Shown: positions 17,829 to 25,877, numbered from the stretch's first letter. The stretch: 64,000 bases of DNA from Aeromicrobium wangtongii (GCF_024584515.1 NZ_CP102173.1:2232001-2296000); one strand, 5' to 3'. Program-made: numbers and translations. Notes: a model not told the origin generated them from the sequence alone.

Positions 17829-18398
17829 ATGGCTACTTCACCGAAATTCACGATTCCCGGCCTGGAGCCCGCTGAGGGCGAGAAGCTCGCTGGCATCCTT
17901 CAGGACCGCCTGAACGCTCTCAACGACCTGCACCTGACGCTCAAGCACGTCCACTGGAACGTCGTCGGCCCGCACTTCATCGCGGTCCACGAGATGATCG
18001 ATCCGCACGTGCTCGAGGTCATCGGCATGGTCGACGAGACGGCCGAACGCATCGCGACCCTGGGCGTCTCCCCGCAGGGCACGCCGGGCGCCATCGTCAA
18101 CGGACGCACCTGGGACGACTACTCCCTGGGTCGCGCCACGACCAATGAGCACCTCGGTGCGCTGGACGAGGTCTACGTCAACCTGCTGAAGGACCACCGC
18201 AAGGCACAGGAGGCGGTGTCCGAGCTCGACCCGGTCACCGAGGACCTGATCATCGGTCAGCTGACCAAGCTCGAGCTGTTCCACTGGTTCGTCCGCGCGC
18301 ACCTCGAGAGCGCCGGCGGCAAGCTGTCGACGAGCGACGCGCGGTCCGAGAAGGGTGCCGCGAAGGCCGCCCAGAAGGCAGCCGAAGCCACCAGCTGA
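17829..18398 (+). CDS. dps: Dps-family DNA-binding ferritin-like protein
   Basis: Protein of 189 residues; Dps dodecamers oxidise and store iron with H2O2 and can coat DNA. The inter-subunit ferroxidase site is visible: H42 in KHVHWNVVG, H54 in AVHEM, and D69 and E73 in VDETAERI. The C-terminal 25 residues form an Ala/Lys tail (EKGAAKAAQKAAEATS) that could contact DNA. The ATG at 17829 has no clear ribosome binding site, and TACTGA lies six bases upstream, an imperfect -10, so a leaderless start is possible. A terminator hairpin follows 20 bases after the stop. Confidence 0.93.
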   Translation: MATSPKFTIPGLEPAEGEKLAGILQDRLNALNDLHLTLKHVHWNVVGPHFIAVHEMIDPHVLEVIGMVDETAERIATLGVSPQGTPGAIVNGRTWDDYSLGRATTNEHLGALDEVYVNLLKDHRKAQEAVSELDPVTEDLIIGQLTKLELFHWFVRAHLESAGGKLSTSDARSEKGAAKAAQKAAEATS

Positions 18399-18418
18399 CG
18401 CAGCCCCCCCCAGCTCGG

Positions 18419-18447
18419 AGCCCCGGCCCACACGCTGAGCCGGGGCT
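18419..18447. terminator. bidirectional terminator between convergent genes
   Basis: AGCCCCGGC and GCCGGGGCT (9 bp, 11-base loop) lie between the stop of dps and the stop of the leftward gene at 18466. Confidence 0.7.
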
Positions 18448-18465
18448 TCGTCTTGCCCGGGGGCC

Positions 18466-18696
18466 CTACTGGCGCCTGCGGGGGCGCGGCTTGGGACCGG
18501 AGCGACGCTCGTCGGGTGCCTTGTAGGTGCCGCCGGCGATGCGCGCCATCAGCAGCTGCGGATCACCCTTCTCGGCCTCGCGGACGAACTGGTGCGCCCG
18601 CTCGCCCTTGAGGACCGCCGCCTCGGCGCCGTGGTGGGAGATCACCACCTCCTTGCCGCGGACCTCCCAGGCGTAGCCACTGGGACGGTTCTTCAT
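18466..18696 (-). CDS. small conserved protein of unknown function
   Basis: Protein of 76 residues. It starts MKNRPSGYAWEVRGKEVVISHHG, continues with KGERAHQFVREAEKGDPQLLMARIAGGTYK and ends in a strongly basic tail (RRSGPKPRPRRRQ). I recall similar small proteins in actinobacteria but no assigned function. Its start overlaps the stop of the glutamine amidotransferase by four bases (ATGA), hence the two are co-translated. A role in nucleic-acid binding could be argued from the tail only. Confidence 0.7.
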   Translation of the reverse strand: MKNRPSGYAWEVRGKEVVISHHGAEAAVLKGERAHQFVREAEKGDPQLLMARIAGGTYKAPDERRSGPKPRPRRRQ

Positions 18697-19370
18697 GCGA
18701 CACCCAGGTAGCTCAGCGCCGCGTCGGTGAGGCGGTGCGCCAGATTGCGGGACCCCGGGGCGTGATCGTAGGCCTGTCGGATCAGGTCCTTCGGATCGGC
18801 GCCCGTGTCACCCCAGTAGCCCTCCTTGACCCACCGCTCGTACGTCGTGGGGGTCACCTCGGGATGGAACTGCCAGCCGATCGCCCGGGCCCCGAAGCTG
18901 TCGTCGATGATGCACTGCGGGCCGCGCCACGAGGTGCCGATGACCTTGGTGGTCGGGCCGGGAGCGAAGACGTCCCGGTGCATCTGCCCCCACGGCCCCT
19001 CGGGGCACAGCGCCTGGTCGGTCGTGTCGACCCGGGCCCAGCCGAGCTCGGCCTGGTCGGAGCGCCAGGACGTCCCGCCAAGCGCGCGGGCCATGATCTG
19101 GGCGCCGTAGCAGATGCCCATGACGGGGGTGCCGGCCTTCAGCGACGCTCGCACGAAGCGGATCTCGGCAGTGACGGACTCGATCCACTTGTCCTCGTGC
19201 GCCGACTTGTCCGAGCCGAGCAGCAGCACCAGGTCGGAGTCGCCGATCGTGTCGTGGGCCGGGAGGTCGTCGCGGTCCAGCTCGACGATCTCTCCCCCGC
19301 GCTGCACGAGACGTTCCGCGACGTAGCCGCCGTCCTTGTCCGCCGTATCGGCGACGACATGAATTCGCAT
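18693..19370 (-). CDS. class I glutamine amidotransferase-like protein
   Basis: Protein of 225 residues with the class I GATase fold. The nucleophile is C87 in GICYGAQ, and H169 and E171 in FHPEV complete the triad, so glutaminase chemistry looks intact. There is no attached synthase domain; relatives are stand-alone enzymes of the GMP synthase-like group and can also act on gamma-glutamyl compounds. The ATG at 19370 is the start of homology, with GACAAT six bases upstream (leaderless pattern); the frame extends further without similarity. It is co-translated with the downstream 76-residue protein. The partner or substrate is unknown. Confidence 0.8.
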   Translation of the reverse strand: MRIHVVADTADKDGGYVAERLVQRGGEIVELDRDDLPAHDTIGDSDLVLLLGSDKSAHEDKWIESVTAEIRFVRASLKAGTPVMGICYGAQIMARALGGTSWRSDQAELGWARVDTTDQALCPEGPWGQMHRDVFAPGPTTKVIGTSWRGPQCIIDDSFGARAIGWQFHPEVTPTTYERWVKEGYWGDTGADPKDLIRQAYDHAPGSRNLAHRLTDAALSYLGVA

Positions 19371-19384
19371 GCGCCCATTGTCGC

Positions 19385-20338
19385 CTACGGCTCGGCCGGC
19401 ACCGGATGGTCCTTCGCCCGCACCCGGTCGAGGACCAGCGAGATGACGACGCCGGCCACGATGGCGACGATCCACGGGGTCAGCGGGCGGACGCCGGGCG
19501 AGGCGGCCATGCGCCACACGTCCAACGTCGCCGAGAGGTGCTCACCCAGCATGTCCGGCAACCCCATGCCTGGGCGCAGCATCGGCTCGATGTACGCAGC
19601 AGCGGTGACCGTCGGAGACACGATCCACGCCAGGACGATCGCGACCGGCCACCAGACCAAGCGCGCCACGCGCCGCAGCCCGATCGTGGCGAGCGATGCG
19701 GCCAACATGGCGGCGCCCACCCATCGCGCGACGTCGGTGACGTGCTGGAAGGCACCCGGGCCGTCCAGACCGACCTGGCTCAGCACTGCGGGGAGCCACA
19801 CGGGCGCCGCGCCGGCGAGCGCGGCGCCGGCGATGCCGATCCCGGCACGACCGGCGGTCGCCAGCAGACCGATCGCGAGGGCGACGACCGACACGAGCAC
19901 GACGAGCGCGGTCAACCCGTCCAGGACGCGTCCGTCGGTGCCGCCAAGCGCACTACGCGACTGCATCACGACGATCATGACCGTCAGCGTCACGCCGGCG
20001 GCCACAGCAGCGATGCGCGACGCCCGACGACCCCGGCCCAGCAGCGGCACGAAACCGGCGGTCAGCCCGCCGACGCCCGACCCGACCAGCAGCTCGCTCA
20101 CGTGGCCGGTGAACAACGGCACCGCCGCCAAGGGCGTGCCGAGCCGGCTCAGCACGTCGTGACCCAGGCCGCTCAGAATCCACGGCAGGAACCCGGTGAC
20201 CCACCACACGAGACCCGCAATCGGGATCAGCGCCGGCGCCGGCAGACCGCGCTCCCGGCTCGCGGGGCGTGCCGCCGGATCGGTGGCCACCGGCATCTCC
20301 ACGGTTTCCGTCCCGTCCGACGGCCAGCCCGCGGTCAC
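19385..20338 (-). CDS. polytopic membrane protein of unknown function
   Basis: Protein of 317 residues from a GTG at 20338 that overlaps the stop of the penicillin-binding protein gene by four bases (GTGA). Roughly seven hydrophobic segments are visible (for example LIPIAGLVWWVTGFLPWIL, RIAAVAAGVTLTVMIVVM, LTALVVLVSVVALAIGLLAT, WWPVAIVLAWIVS and PWIVAIVAGVVISLVL). I do not recognise a family. The overlap with the PBP gene suggests that the two products are made in fixed ratio and may work together at the membrane in cell-wall synthesis, which is inference from context. Confidence 0.7.
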   Translation of the reverse strand: MTAGWPSDGTETVEMPVATDPAARPASRERGLPAPALIPIAGLVWWVTGFLPWILSGLGHDVLSRLGTPLAAVPLFTGHVSELLVGSGVGGLTAGFVPLLGRGRRASRIAAVAAGVTLTVMIVVMQSRSALGGTDGRVLDGLTALVVLVSVVALAIGLLATAGRAGIGIAGAALAGAAPVWLPAVLSQVGLDGPGAFQHVTDVARWVGAAMLAASLATIGLRRVARLVWWPVAIVLAWIVSPTVTAAAYIEPMLRPGMGLPDMLGEHLSATLDVWRMAASPGVRPLTPWIVAIVAGVVISLVLDRVRAKDHPVPAEP

Positions 20339-22230
20339 TGAGCGGCCCGCAGGAACTTCTCCAGCAGCGGGCCGGCGGTCTGCGATCCGGATTCGCCGTC
20401 GGCGACGAACACCGAGACGGCCAGATCGCCGTGGGTCGCGATCATCCACACGTGGGTGCGCGGCGGCGTGTCGGTGCCGTACTCGGCCGTGCCGGTCTTG
20501 GCCGAGACCGGTCCGCCGGGGACGTCGGCCAGGAACCGGCCGCTACCGTCGGTGACCACCGCGCGGAACATCTCCTGGAGCTGCTTGGCCTCGCCGGCGG
20601 TCAGCGGTTTGGTCGCCGGCGTGGCGGGCTTGGTCGGTGCGTCGGCCAGCAGCGTCGGGGTGACCCGCTCCCCCCTCGCCACCGATGCGGCGACGACGGC
20701 CATCGCCAGCGGGGACGCCTCGATCTTGCCCTGGCCGATCATCGACGCCGCGTGCTCGGTGCCGGCCGCCTGCTCGGGCACCGAGCCGAGGAAGCCGGGA
20801 TATCCCAGGTCGACGTCCGGGCCGAGTCCGAGGGCCGCGGCGGCCTGCGCCAACTGATCCTGTGGCGCCTTGTCACGCATCGCGATCATCGCGGTGTTGC
20901 ACGAGTTGGCGATCGCCGTGCGCAGCGGGATGTCGCCGACGGCGTTGCCCGGATAGTCCGAGTAGTTCTTGAACCGCCTGCCATCGACCGTCACGGTGTC
21001 GGTGCACGGCACCTGGCTGGAGGGGGTGAGCCCGGACCGCAGCAGGCTCAGCGCGGTGACGAGCTTGAACGTCGATCCCGGCGGGTAGTGGCCGGATGCG
21101 GCGGTGTCGGCGCCCTTGCCACCGGCCCCGCTGGCCAGTGCCACGACCTGGCCGGTCGAGGGTCGGATCGCCACGATCGCGCTGGCGGGCCCGACCCCGG
21201 CGAGGATCTCGTCGGCGGCTGCCTGCATCGCGACGTCGATCGTGGTGCGCAGCGGCTTGCCCGGCGTGGGCTTGCCGGTGAACAGGGCGCGCGGCTCGGC
21301 CCCCTCCGCGGAGGACACCGCCTCGACGATGACGCCGGGGCTCCCCCGCAGCTGCTTGTCGTAACGCAGCGCGAGCCCCGACAGACCGACGGTGTCACCG
21401 GCGCGCACCGAGCCCTTGGACTTCTGCACGATCTCGGCGGTCGCCTCACCGACGACACCGAGCATCGGCTGCCCGAACGTCCGGCTCGGGGCCAGCGGCA
21501 GCGAGCCGGGCAGCGCCACGGCACCGGGGATCGCGGCCAGCTCGCCATCGCTCAGCGCCGCGTCCGAGCCCGAACGGGCCACGAGGCCCAGGACGAAGGC
21601 CTGCGGGCCGGCGGCCTCGACCTGCTTGGCGTAGGCGTCGGGGTCGATGTCGATGCGCTGGGCCAGTGCGCGGGCGGACGCCCCGGCCTGCTCTGCGGGC
21701 ACCTTGGTCTTGTCGATGCCGATGCGGTCCACGTCGCGGGCGGTGACGATGGGCTGGTCGCCGGCGCCCAGGATGTCGCCGCGATCGGCAGGCGTCGTGC
21801 GGACCCGCAGGCGCTCGTCGTCACCGAGCTCCGGGGCCACGATCGCCGCGCTCCAGGTGACCTGCCAGGCGTCGTCGACCTTGGACAGCGCGACCGGCGT
21901 CGTGTACTGCCAGGTCGACCCGGAGAGCTTCCACTCCGTGGCCAGCTCGGCGGTGGCGGTGTCGCCGTCCTCGGACACGTCGGCGACGGTGACCGAGGGC
22001 TTCAGTCCGTCCATGCCCTTGACGATGCGTTCCAGATCGACCTGCGGCACCCGCCCACCCTTGACGGTCTGCACCGACGAGAGGTCCTGCTTGGCCAGGC
22101 CCGCCGCCAGGTCTTCGGCGGCGTCGCGCGCGTCGGGCCCGCCCGAGGAGCACGCTGCGAGCAGGGACGCGATGACCGCGGAGGCGCAGCCGAGCGCGGC
22201 GACCCTTTGCCTGGAGCCGACACGGCGCAT
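20335..22230 (-). CDS. penicillin-binding protein (transpeptidase) with lipobox and NTF2-like N-terminal domain
   Basis: Protein of 631 residues. The N-terminus is a lipoprotein-type signal with LLAAC (C27), so the protein is probably anchored by lipid outside the membrane. Residues about 35-140 look like the NTF2-like MecA N-terminal domain, then a PBP dimerisation region, and the transpeptidase domain from about 330 with S386-T-F-K389, S443-C-N and K578-T-G. All three catalytic motifs are intact. Such class B PBPs cross-link peptidoglycan stem peptides and some have low beta-lactam affinity. The ATG at 22230 is chosen because it starts the signal sequence. It is co-translated with the membrane protein downstream. 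Confidence 0.9.
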   Translation of the reverse strand: MRRVGSRQRVAALGCASAVIASLLAACSSGGPDARDAAEDLAAGLAKQDLSSVQTVKGGRVPQVDLERIVKGMDGLKPSVTVADVSEDGDTATAELATEWKLSGSTWQYTTPVALSKVDDAWQVTWSAAIVAPELGDDERLRVRTTPADRGDILGAGDQPIVTARDVDRIGIDKTKVPAEQAGASARALAQRIDIDPDAYAKQVEAAGPQAFVLGLVARSGSDAALSDGELAAIPGAVALPGSLPLAPSRTFGQPMLGVVGEATAEIVQKSKGSVRAGDTVGLSGLALRYDKQLRGSPGVIVEAVSSAEGAEPRALFTGKPTPGKPLRTTIDVAMQAAADEILAGVGPASAIVAIRPSTGQVVALASGAGGKGADTAASGHYPPGSTFKLVTALSLLRSGLTPSSQVPCTDTVTVDGRRFKNYSDYPGNAVGDIPLRTAIANSCNTAMIAMRDKAPQDQLAQAAAALGLGPDVDLGYPGFLGSVPEQAAGTEHAASMIGQGKIEASPLAMAVVAASVARGERVTPTLLADAPTKPATPATKPLTAGEAKQLQEMFRAVVTDGSGRFLADVPGGPVSAKTGTAEYGTDTPPRTHVWMIATHGDLAVSVFVADGESGSQTAGPLLEKFLRAAQ

Positions 22231-22329
22231 CTGGGGACCCCCCGGGTTCGCGACAGGCTCACGGCCCGAGACCACGAGAAGTCAAGCAGGTGCGTTGCGC
22301 GCGGTCAACGCGCACAGGGCCGGACACGA

Positions 22330-22375
22330 CGAAGCCCGGCGGGGTCACCTTCCCTTGTGACCTCGCCGGGCTTCG
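22330..22375 (-). terminator. terminator after the LysM gene
   Basis: A 19-bp stem with one mismatch (CGAAGCCCGGCGGGGTCAC at 22330-22348 against 22357-22375), just downstream of the LysM stop. It separates that gene from the PBP operon. Confidence 0.8.
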
Positions 22376-22392
22376 ACGTGTTCGCGTGCTGG

Positions 22393-22746
22393 CTACTTGA
22401 CGTAGACCGGCACCGCGATCTCCGAGCCCATCTGCAGGGCGGAGGCATTGGGGAGGGCGTTGAGCTCGATGATCTCGTCGACCGTCGAGCGGATGTCTCC
22501 GTCGGGGTTGGCCGTCGCCGCGATCTCCCACAACGTGTGCCCCGGGAGCACTCGGACCATCGTGGTCTCGGTGGGGGCGCCGACTTGGTCGGTGGCCGTC
22601 GACGAGGGGCCGAACACGATCGCGAGGACGCTGATCGCGGCCACGGCGGCGGACAGGACCGCGGCCTTGCCGCGGCGGGTCAGCCGCATCTGGGGTGCGG
22701 TGCGACGGGCGGTGAAGGGGATCTGGCCGAAAGTGATGGTGCTCAT
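22393..22746 (-). CDS. SOS-controlled LysM membrane protein, probable cell-division inhibitor
   Basis: Protein of 117 residues: a basic cytoplasmic start, one transmembrane segment (about 29-46, AVLSAAVAAISVLAIVF) and an extracytoplasmic LysM domain (about 64-116, VRVLPGHTLWEIAATAN) that binds peptidoglycan. This layout, together with the SOS boxes in its upstream region and its position near lexA, matches DivS of Corynebacterium and ChiZ of Mycobacterium, which delay septation during DNA damage. Sequence similarity to those is not tested here. The ATG at 22746 follows AGGCAGC; the open frame reaches further upstream without similarity. Confidence 0.8.
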   Translation of the reverse strand: MSTITFGQIPFTARRTAPQMRLTRRGKAAVLSAAVAAISVLAIVFGPSSTATDQVGAPTETTMVRVLPGHTLWEIAATANPDGDIRSTVDEIIELNALPNASALQMGSEIAVPVYVK

Positions 22747-22829
22747 TGCTGCCTCCGTGGGGGAAGTGAGACGGTGCTGGACGTGTGGGGTGCTCGAGCG
22801 AACGCTGCTCTCGATGTCATTCGATGGGT

Positions 22830-22845
22830 GCGAACAGGCGTTCGA
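22830..22845 (-). promoter_or_regulatory. LexA/SOS box 1 of the LysM promoter region
   Basis: GCGAACAGGCGTTCGA matches 11 of 12 fixed positions of the actinobacterial SOS consensus TCGAAC-N4-GTTCGA. It directly abuts box 2. Confidence 0.75.
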
Positions 22846-22861
22846 TCGAACACATGTACGA
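22846..22861 (-). promoter_or_regulatory. LexA/SOS box 2 of the LysM promoter region
   Basis: TCGAACACATGTACGA matches 11 of 12 fixed consensus positions. Boxes 1 and 2 are head to tail without a gap. Confidence 0.85.
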
Positions 22862-22892
22862 CAATAGGGGCCACCTCCGACAAAAGGAAGAA

Positions 22893-22916
22893 CCAATCGA
22901 ACACAATTTCGATTGG
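22893..22916. promoter_or_regulatory. 24-bp palindrome containing a third SOS box
   Basis: Perfect 9-bp arms CCAATCGAA and TTCGATTGG around six bases. The inner 16 bp (22897-22912, TCGAACACAATTTCGA) match 11 of 12 SOS positions. It sits between the LysM gene and the divergent BrkB gene and could serve either. Confidence 0.65.
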
Positions 22917-23026
22917 GTGTTGCTCTGGCCTGGAATCCCAGTCAGAAATTGCTCCACTTTTTCTGCGCACGCCCCTGCCTGACGGCTCCGGAGGCGCCCG
23001 AGGGGTCGCCCCGCTACCGTCGACGC

Positions 23027-24031
23027 ATGGCGGCGAAGAGCACGGTCCTCACGGCGTGGAAGCACGCATCTGCCCATCAGGCACCCCTGTTGGCGGCGGG
23101 AGTTGCCTTCTACACGTTCTTGTCGTTGTTCCCGGCGCTGATCGCCGGCGTCCTGACCTACGGGCTGGTCGCCTCACCGGAGACCGTCCAGCGGCAGTCG
23201 GCCGACCTGACCGAGGCCCTGCCCGCCGACGCCGCGTCCCTGGTGACCGGTCAGCTGGACTCGCTCGTGTCGACTTCGAGCGGATCCCTCGGATTCGGGC
23301 TGGTCCTGGCCGTGGTGCTGGCCGTCTACAGCGCGTCGGGCGGAGTCGGCAACCTGATCACGGCGATCAACGCGATGTACGGCATCCGCGACCGCCGCAA
23401 CTTCGTGAAGAAGAAGCTGCTGGCCGTGGGGGTCACCGCGGGCGCCGTGGTGTTCATGCTGCTCGTCATCACCCTGGTCGCCGCCGCCCCCGCGGTCTTC
23501 AACGCGATCGACATCGTCCCGGGCATCCGCGTGGTGCTGGAGCTCGCCCGCTGGGTCATCCTGCTGGGTGCCATCGTCGTGGCGATCGGCGTGCTGTTCC
23601 GCATCGCGCCCGACCGCGAGAACAAGCCCTCGATCTTCACCAAGGGCGTGCTGGTCGCCAGCGTCATGTGGGCTGCGGTGTCGCTCGGCTTCTCGCTGTA
23701 CGTCGACAACTTCGGCAGCTACGGCAAGACGTACGGCGCACTGGCCGGCGTCGTGGTCCTGCTGCTGTGGCTGTGGATCGGGATGTACGCGATCCTGCTC
23801 GGCGCCACGATCGAGGCGGTCCGTGAGGACGTCGTCACCGCCGAGACGGTCGCCGAGGACGCGGAGATCGCCGATCTGCGCGGCGCCGAGGCCGACGGCG
23901 ACAGCGTCCCGGTCGAGGTCGTGGAGGAGCCGGAGCCCGAACCGGCCCCGGAGCCGAGCTCGAAGCCCGTCTTCAAGCGCCTGCGCAACCCGTTCCGCCG
24001 CGGTCGTCAGGACGCCGAAGCCGACCTCTGA
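23027..24031 (+). CDS. YihY/BrkB-family inner membrane protein
   Basis: Protein of 334 residues. About six transmembrane segments span residues 20-270 with the family features AGVAFYTFLSLFPALIAG near the N-terminus and YSASGGVGNLITAINAMYGI; LLLWLWIGMYAILLGA closes the membrane part. The C-terminal 65 residues are acidic and then basic (EEPEPEPAPEPSSKP... RNPFRRGRQ), cytoplasmic and of low complexity. The function of the family is unsettled (once thought to be RNase BN; now considered transport-related). The ATG at 23027 has TACCGT six bases upstream and is probably leaderless. Confidence 0.85.
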   Translation: MAAKSTVLTAWKHASAHQAPLLAAGVAFYTFLSLFPALIAGVLTYGLVASPETVQRQSADLTEALPADAASLVTGQLDSLVSTSSGSLGFGLVLAVVLAVYSASGGVGNLITAINAMYGIRDRRNFVKKKLLAVGVTAGAVVFMLLVITLVAAAPAVFNAIDIVPGIRVVLELARWVILLGAIVVAIGVLFRIAPDRENKPSIFTKGVLVASVMWAAVSLGFSLYVDNFGSYGKTYGALAGVVVLLLWLWIGMYAILLGATIEAVREDVVTAETVAEDAEIADLRGAEADGDSVPVEVVEEPEPEPAPEPSSKPVFKRLRNPFRRGRQDAEADL

Positions 24032-24040
24032 CGGCTCGGC

Positions 24041-24877
24041 TCAGCGCAGCCCGGCCCTGCGCAAGCGGTAGGCACCCAACCGGCGCATCGCCCGATCGGC
24101 GTGCATCGACGCCGCCGGCGCCAGCGAGGCCGTCCGCGCGATACCGCCGCGCCAGGCGGGGAGGGTCTTGACGACGCGCGCGGTGCCGAACATCCCCACC
24201 AGCTCGGCGGCCACCTTCTCGGGCGTCAGCATGACGCCGGCCGCCAGCGCCTCGCGGGCCCCGCCTCGGACGTCGAAGCCGTCGACCATCGCGGTGGCGA
24301 CGCCGTCGGGGCACACCGCGTGCACGCCGATCCCGTCGTCGTGCAGCTCGGCGGCCACCGAGGTGACGACGGAGAGGACCGCGGCCTTCGTGGCGGCGTA
24401 GACGCTCAGGCCGGGAACCGGTGCGTGCGCGCTGAGCGAGGCGAGCACACCGATCTCGCCGCCGGGGACGCCATCGCTCGCCTGGGCGCGGAACGCGTCG
24501 GTCGCCACCCGCAGGCCCCACATCACGCCGAGCACGTTGACGTCGACCGTCAGACGCACCTGCTCGTCGGTCAGCTCCGGCAGGTCGCCGTCGAAGGCAA
24601 CGCCGGCATTGCACACCCACGCACCCAGCGGTGCGATCTCCCGCGCCAGATCGGCCACCGCCCGGTTCGCCGCCGGGTCCGTGACGTCCAGCGCCAGTCC
24701 GGAGTGCGCGCCGAGCTCGGTCGCGGTCCGCTGCGCACCCGCCGCGTCGACGTCGGTCACCAGCACGTCGTAGCCGCGCTCGACCAGCTCGGCGCAGATC
24801 GCTCGCCCGATCCCCCGCGCACCTCCCGTCACGACGGCAGATCGACGGGTTCCGGGACTCACGCGGGGCTGGCTCAC
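24041..24877 (-). CDS. short-chain dehydrogenase/reductase
   Basis: Protein of 278 residues, classical SDR. The cofactor loop TGGARGIG lies at 17-24, NAG at 90-92, and the catalytic S147 or S149, Y160 and K164 (YAATK) follow. An aspartate near the end of strand 2 (TDVD) suggests preference for NAD(H). The substrate is not evident. It is divergent from lexA, and the LexA box at 24913-24928 lies only 35 bp from its start codon, so it may also be affected by LexA. The C-terminal 50 residues are basic. Confidence 0.88.
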   Translation of the reverse strand: MSQPRVSPGTRRSAVVTGGARGIGRAICAELVERGYDVLVTDVDAAGAQRTATELGAHSGLALDVTDPAANRAVADLAREIAPLGAWVCNAGVAFDGDLPELTDEQVRLTVDVNVLGVMWGLRVATDAFRAQASDGVPGGEIGVLASLSAHAPVPGLSVYAATKAAVLSVVTSVAAELHDDGIGVHAVCPDGVATAMVDGFDVRGGAREALAAGVMLTPEKVAAELVGMFGTARVVKTLPAWRGGIARTASLAPAASMHADRAMRRLGAYRLRRAGLR

Positions 24878-24912
24878 GCCGAAAACCTAGGCCACCCCCT
24901 CGCGACACGCCA

Positions 24913-24928
24913 TCGAACATATGTTTGA
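24913..24928. promoter_or_regulatory. LexA/SOS box at the lexA promoter
   Basis: TCGAACATATGTTTGA matches 11 of 12 fixed consensus positions. Its right arm overlaps a -35 TTGAAC (24925-24930); the -10 TAGCCT (24949-24954) lies six bases before the lexA ATG. This is the expected autoregulation, and the lexA transcript is probably leaderless. Confidence 0.9.
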
Positions 24929-24960
24929 ACATGCGCCCCGGTTCGGGATAGCCTTTCCCC

Positions 24961-25689
24961 ATGACCGATGATCGCAACGCCGACGTCACCGAGCTGCCCG
25001 ACGGCCCCGCCGACTCCTCGGGCCTCACCACGCGCCAGCGCAAGGTGCTGGAGTTCTTGCGCGACGAGATCGAGAAGCGCGGCTACCCGCCCAGCATGCG
25101 CGAGATCGGTGCAGCGGTCGGCCTGACCAGCACCTCGTCGGTCGCCCACCAGCTGCGGGCACTCGAGGGGCTGGGCTACGTCAAGCGCGATCCCAACCGT
25201 CCCCGCGCCCTGGAGATCTTCCTGCCGGACGTCCTGAAGGCACGCCGCTCGATGAGCGGCGCGCCCGAGGGTGACAGCGGGGTCGACGAGACCGGCATCG
25301 GCGACGCAATGCCCAGCGCGGTCAACATCCCGATGGTGGGACGTATCGCGGCCGGCGGTCCGATCCTGGCCGAGCAGCGCGTCGAGGAGATCTTCCCGAT
25401 GCCCAAGTCGCTGGTCGGCGAGGGGACGCTGTTCATGCTGGAGGTCTCCGGCGACTCGATGGTCGACGCGGCGATCTGCAGCGGCGACTACGTGGTCATC
25501 CGCCAGCAGCCCGATGCCGAGAACGGGGAGATCGTCGCGGCGATGCTCGACGGTGAGGCCACGGTCAAGACCTTCCAGCGCAAGGACGGCAAGGTCTGGC
25601 TGCTGCCGCACAACGACGACTACTCCCCCATCGACGGCACCCACGCCACGATCCTGGGCAAGGTCACCGCGGTCATCCGGCGCGTCTGA
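24961..25689 (+). CDS. lexA: SOS repressor LexA
   Basis: Protein of 242 residues. The winged-helix DNA-binding domain spans about 22-88 ([32 protein letters not shown]). The C-terminal S24 peptidase-like domain keeps the autocleavage site A131-G132 in GRIAAGGP, the nucleophile S166 in GDSMVD and K203 in ATVKTF. RecA filaments trigger self-cleavage, which releases SOS promoters. A box in its own promoter and boxes before recA and the LysM gene show the local regulon. The acidic N-terminal extension of about 20 residues is typical of actinobacteria. Confidence 0.98.
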   Translation: MTDDRNADVTELPDGPADSSGLTTRQRKVLEFLRDEIEKRGYPPSMREIGAAVGLTSTSSVAHQLRALEGLGYVKRDPNRPRALEIFLPDVLKARRSMSGAPEGDSGVDETGIGDAMPSAVNIPMVGRIAAGGPILAEQRVEEIFPMPKSLVGEGTLFMLEVSGDSMVDAAICSGDYVVIRQQPDAENGEIVAAMLDGEATVKTFQRKDGKVWLLPHNDDYSPIDGTHATILGKVTAVIRRV

Positions 25690-25724
25690 GCACTGCCCCG
25701 ACCGGACTGGCGGTCCCGCGAGGC

Positions 25725-25784
25725 GGGACCAACGATGAGGGTTTGGGGTAGTCCTAGCTACCCAAAACCATCATCCTGCGTCCC
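25725..25784. repeat. palindromic element A (imperfect, about 60 bp)
   Basis: Begins GGGACCAACGATGAGGG and ends CATCCTGCGTCCC, with GGGTAG/CTACCC facing each other near the centre. It shares most bases with element B 20 bp further on. Both lie between the convergent lexA and galE genes. Confidence 0.75.
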
Positions 25785-25805
25785 CCACCACGATCCGCAC
25801 GCCAA

Positions 25806-25870
25806 GGCGGGACCGACGATGAGGGTTTTGGGCAGTCCTGGCTACCCAAAATCCTCATCGTCGGTCCGCC
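25806..25870. repeat. palindromic element B (near-perfect, about 65 bp)
   Basis: The arms 25810-25832 and 25845-25867 pair over 23 bp with one mismatch (GGACCGACGATGAGG against CCTCATCGTCGGTCC at the base) around a 12-base loop. It is a second copy of element A. It could act as a bidirectional terminator or be a REP-type mobile palindrome. Confidence 0.8.
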
Positions 25871-25877
25871 GCGCCGG

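Noticed and set aside
20269-23826. Frame of about 1,185 codons on the + strand across the PBP, LysM and BrkB region
   Set aside because: It crosses a terminator, SOS boxes and several real genes on either strand, and has low-complexity composition.
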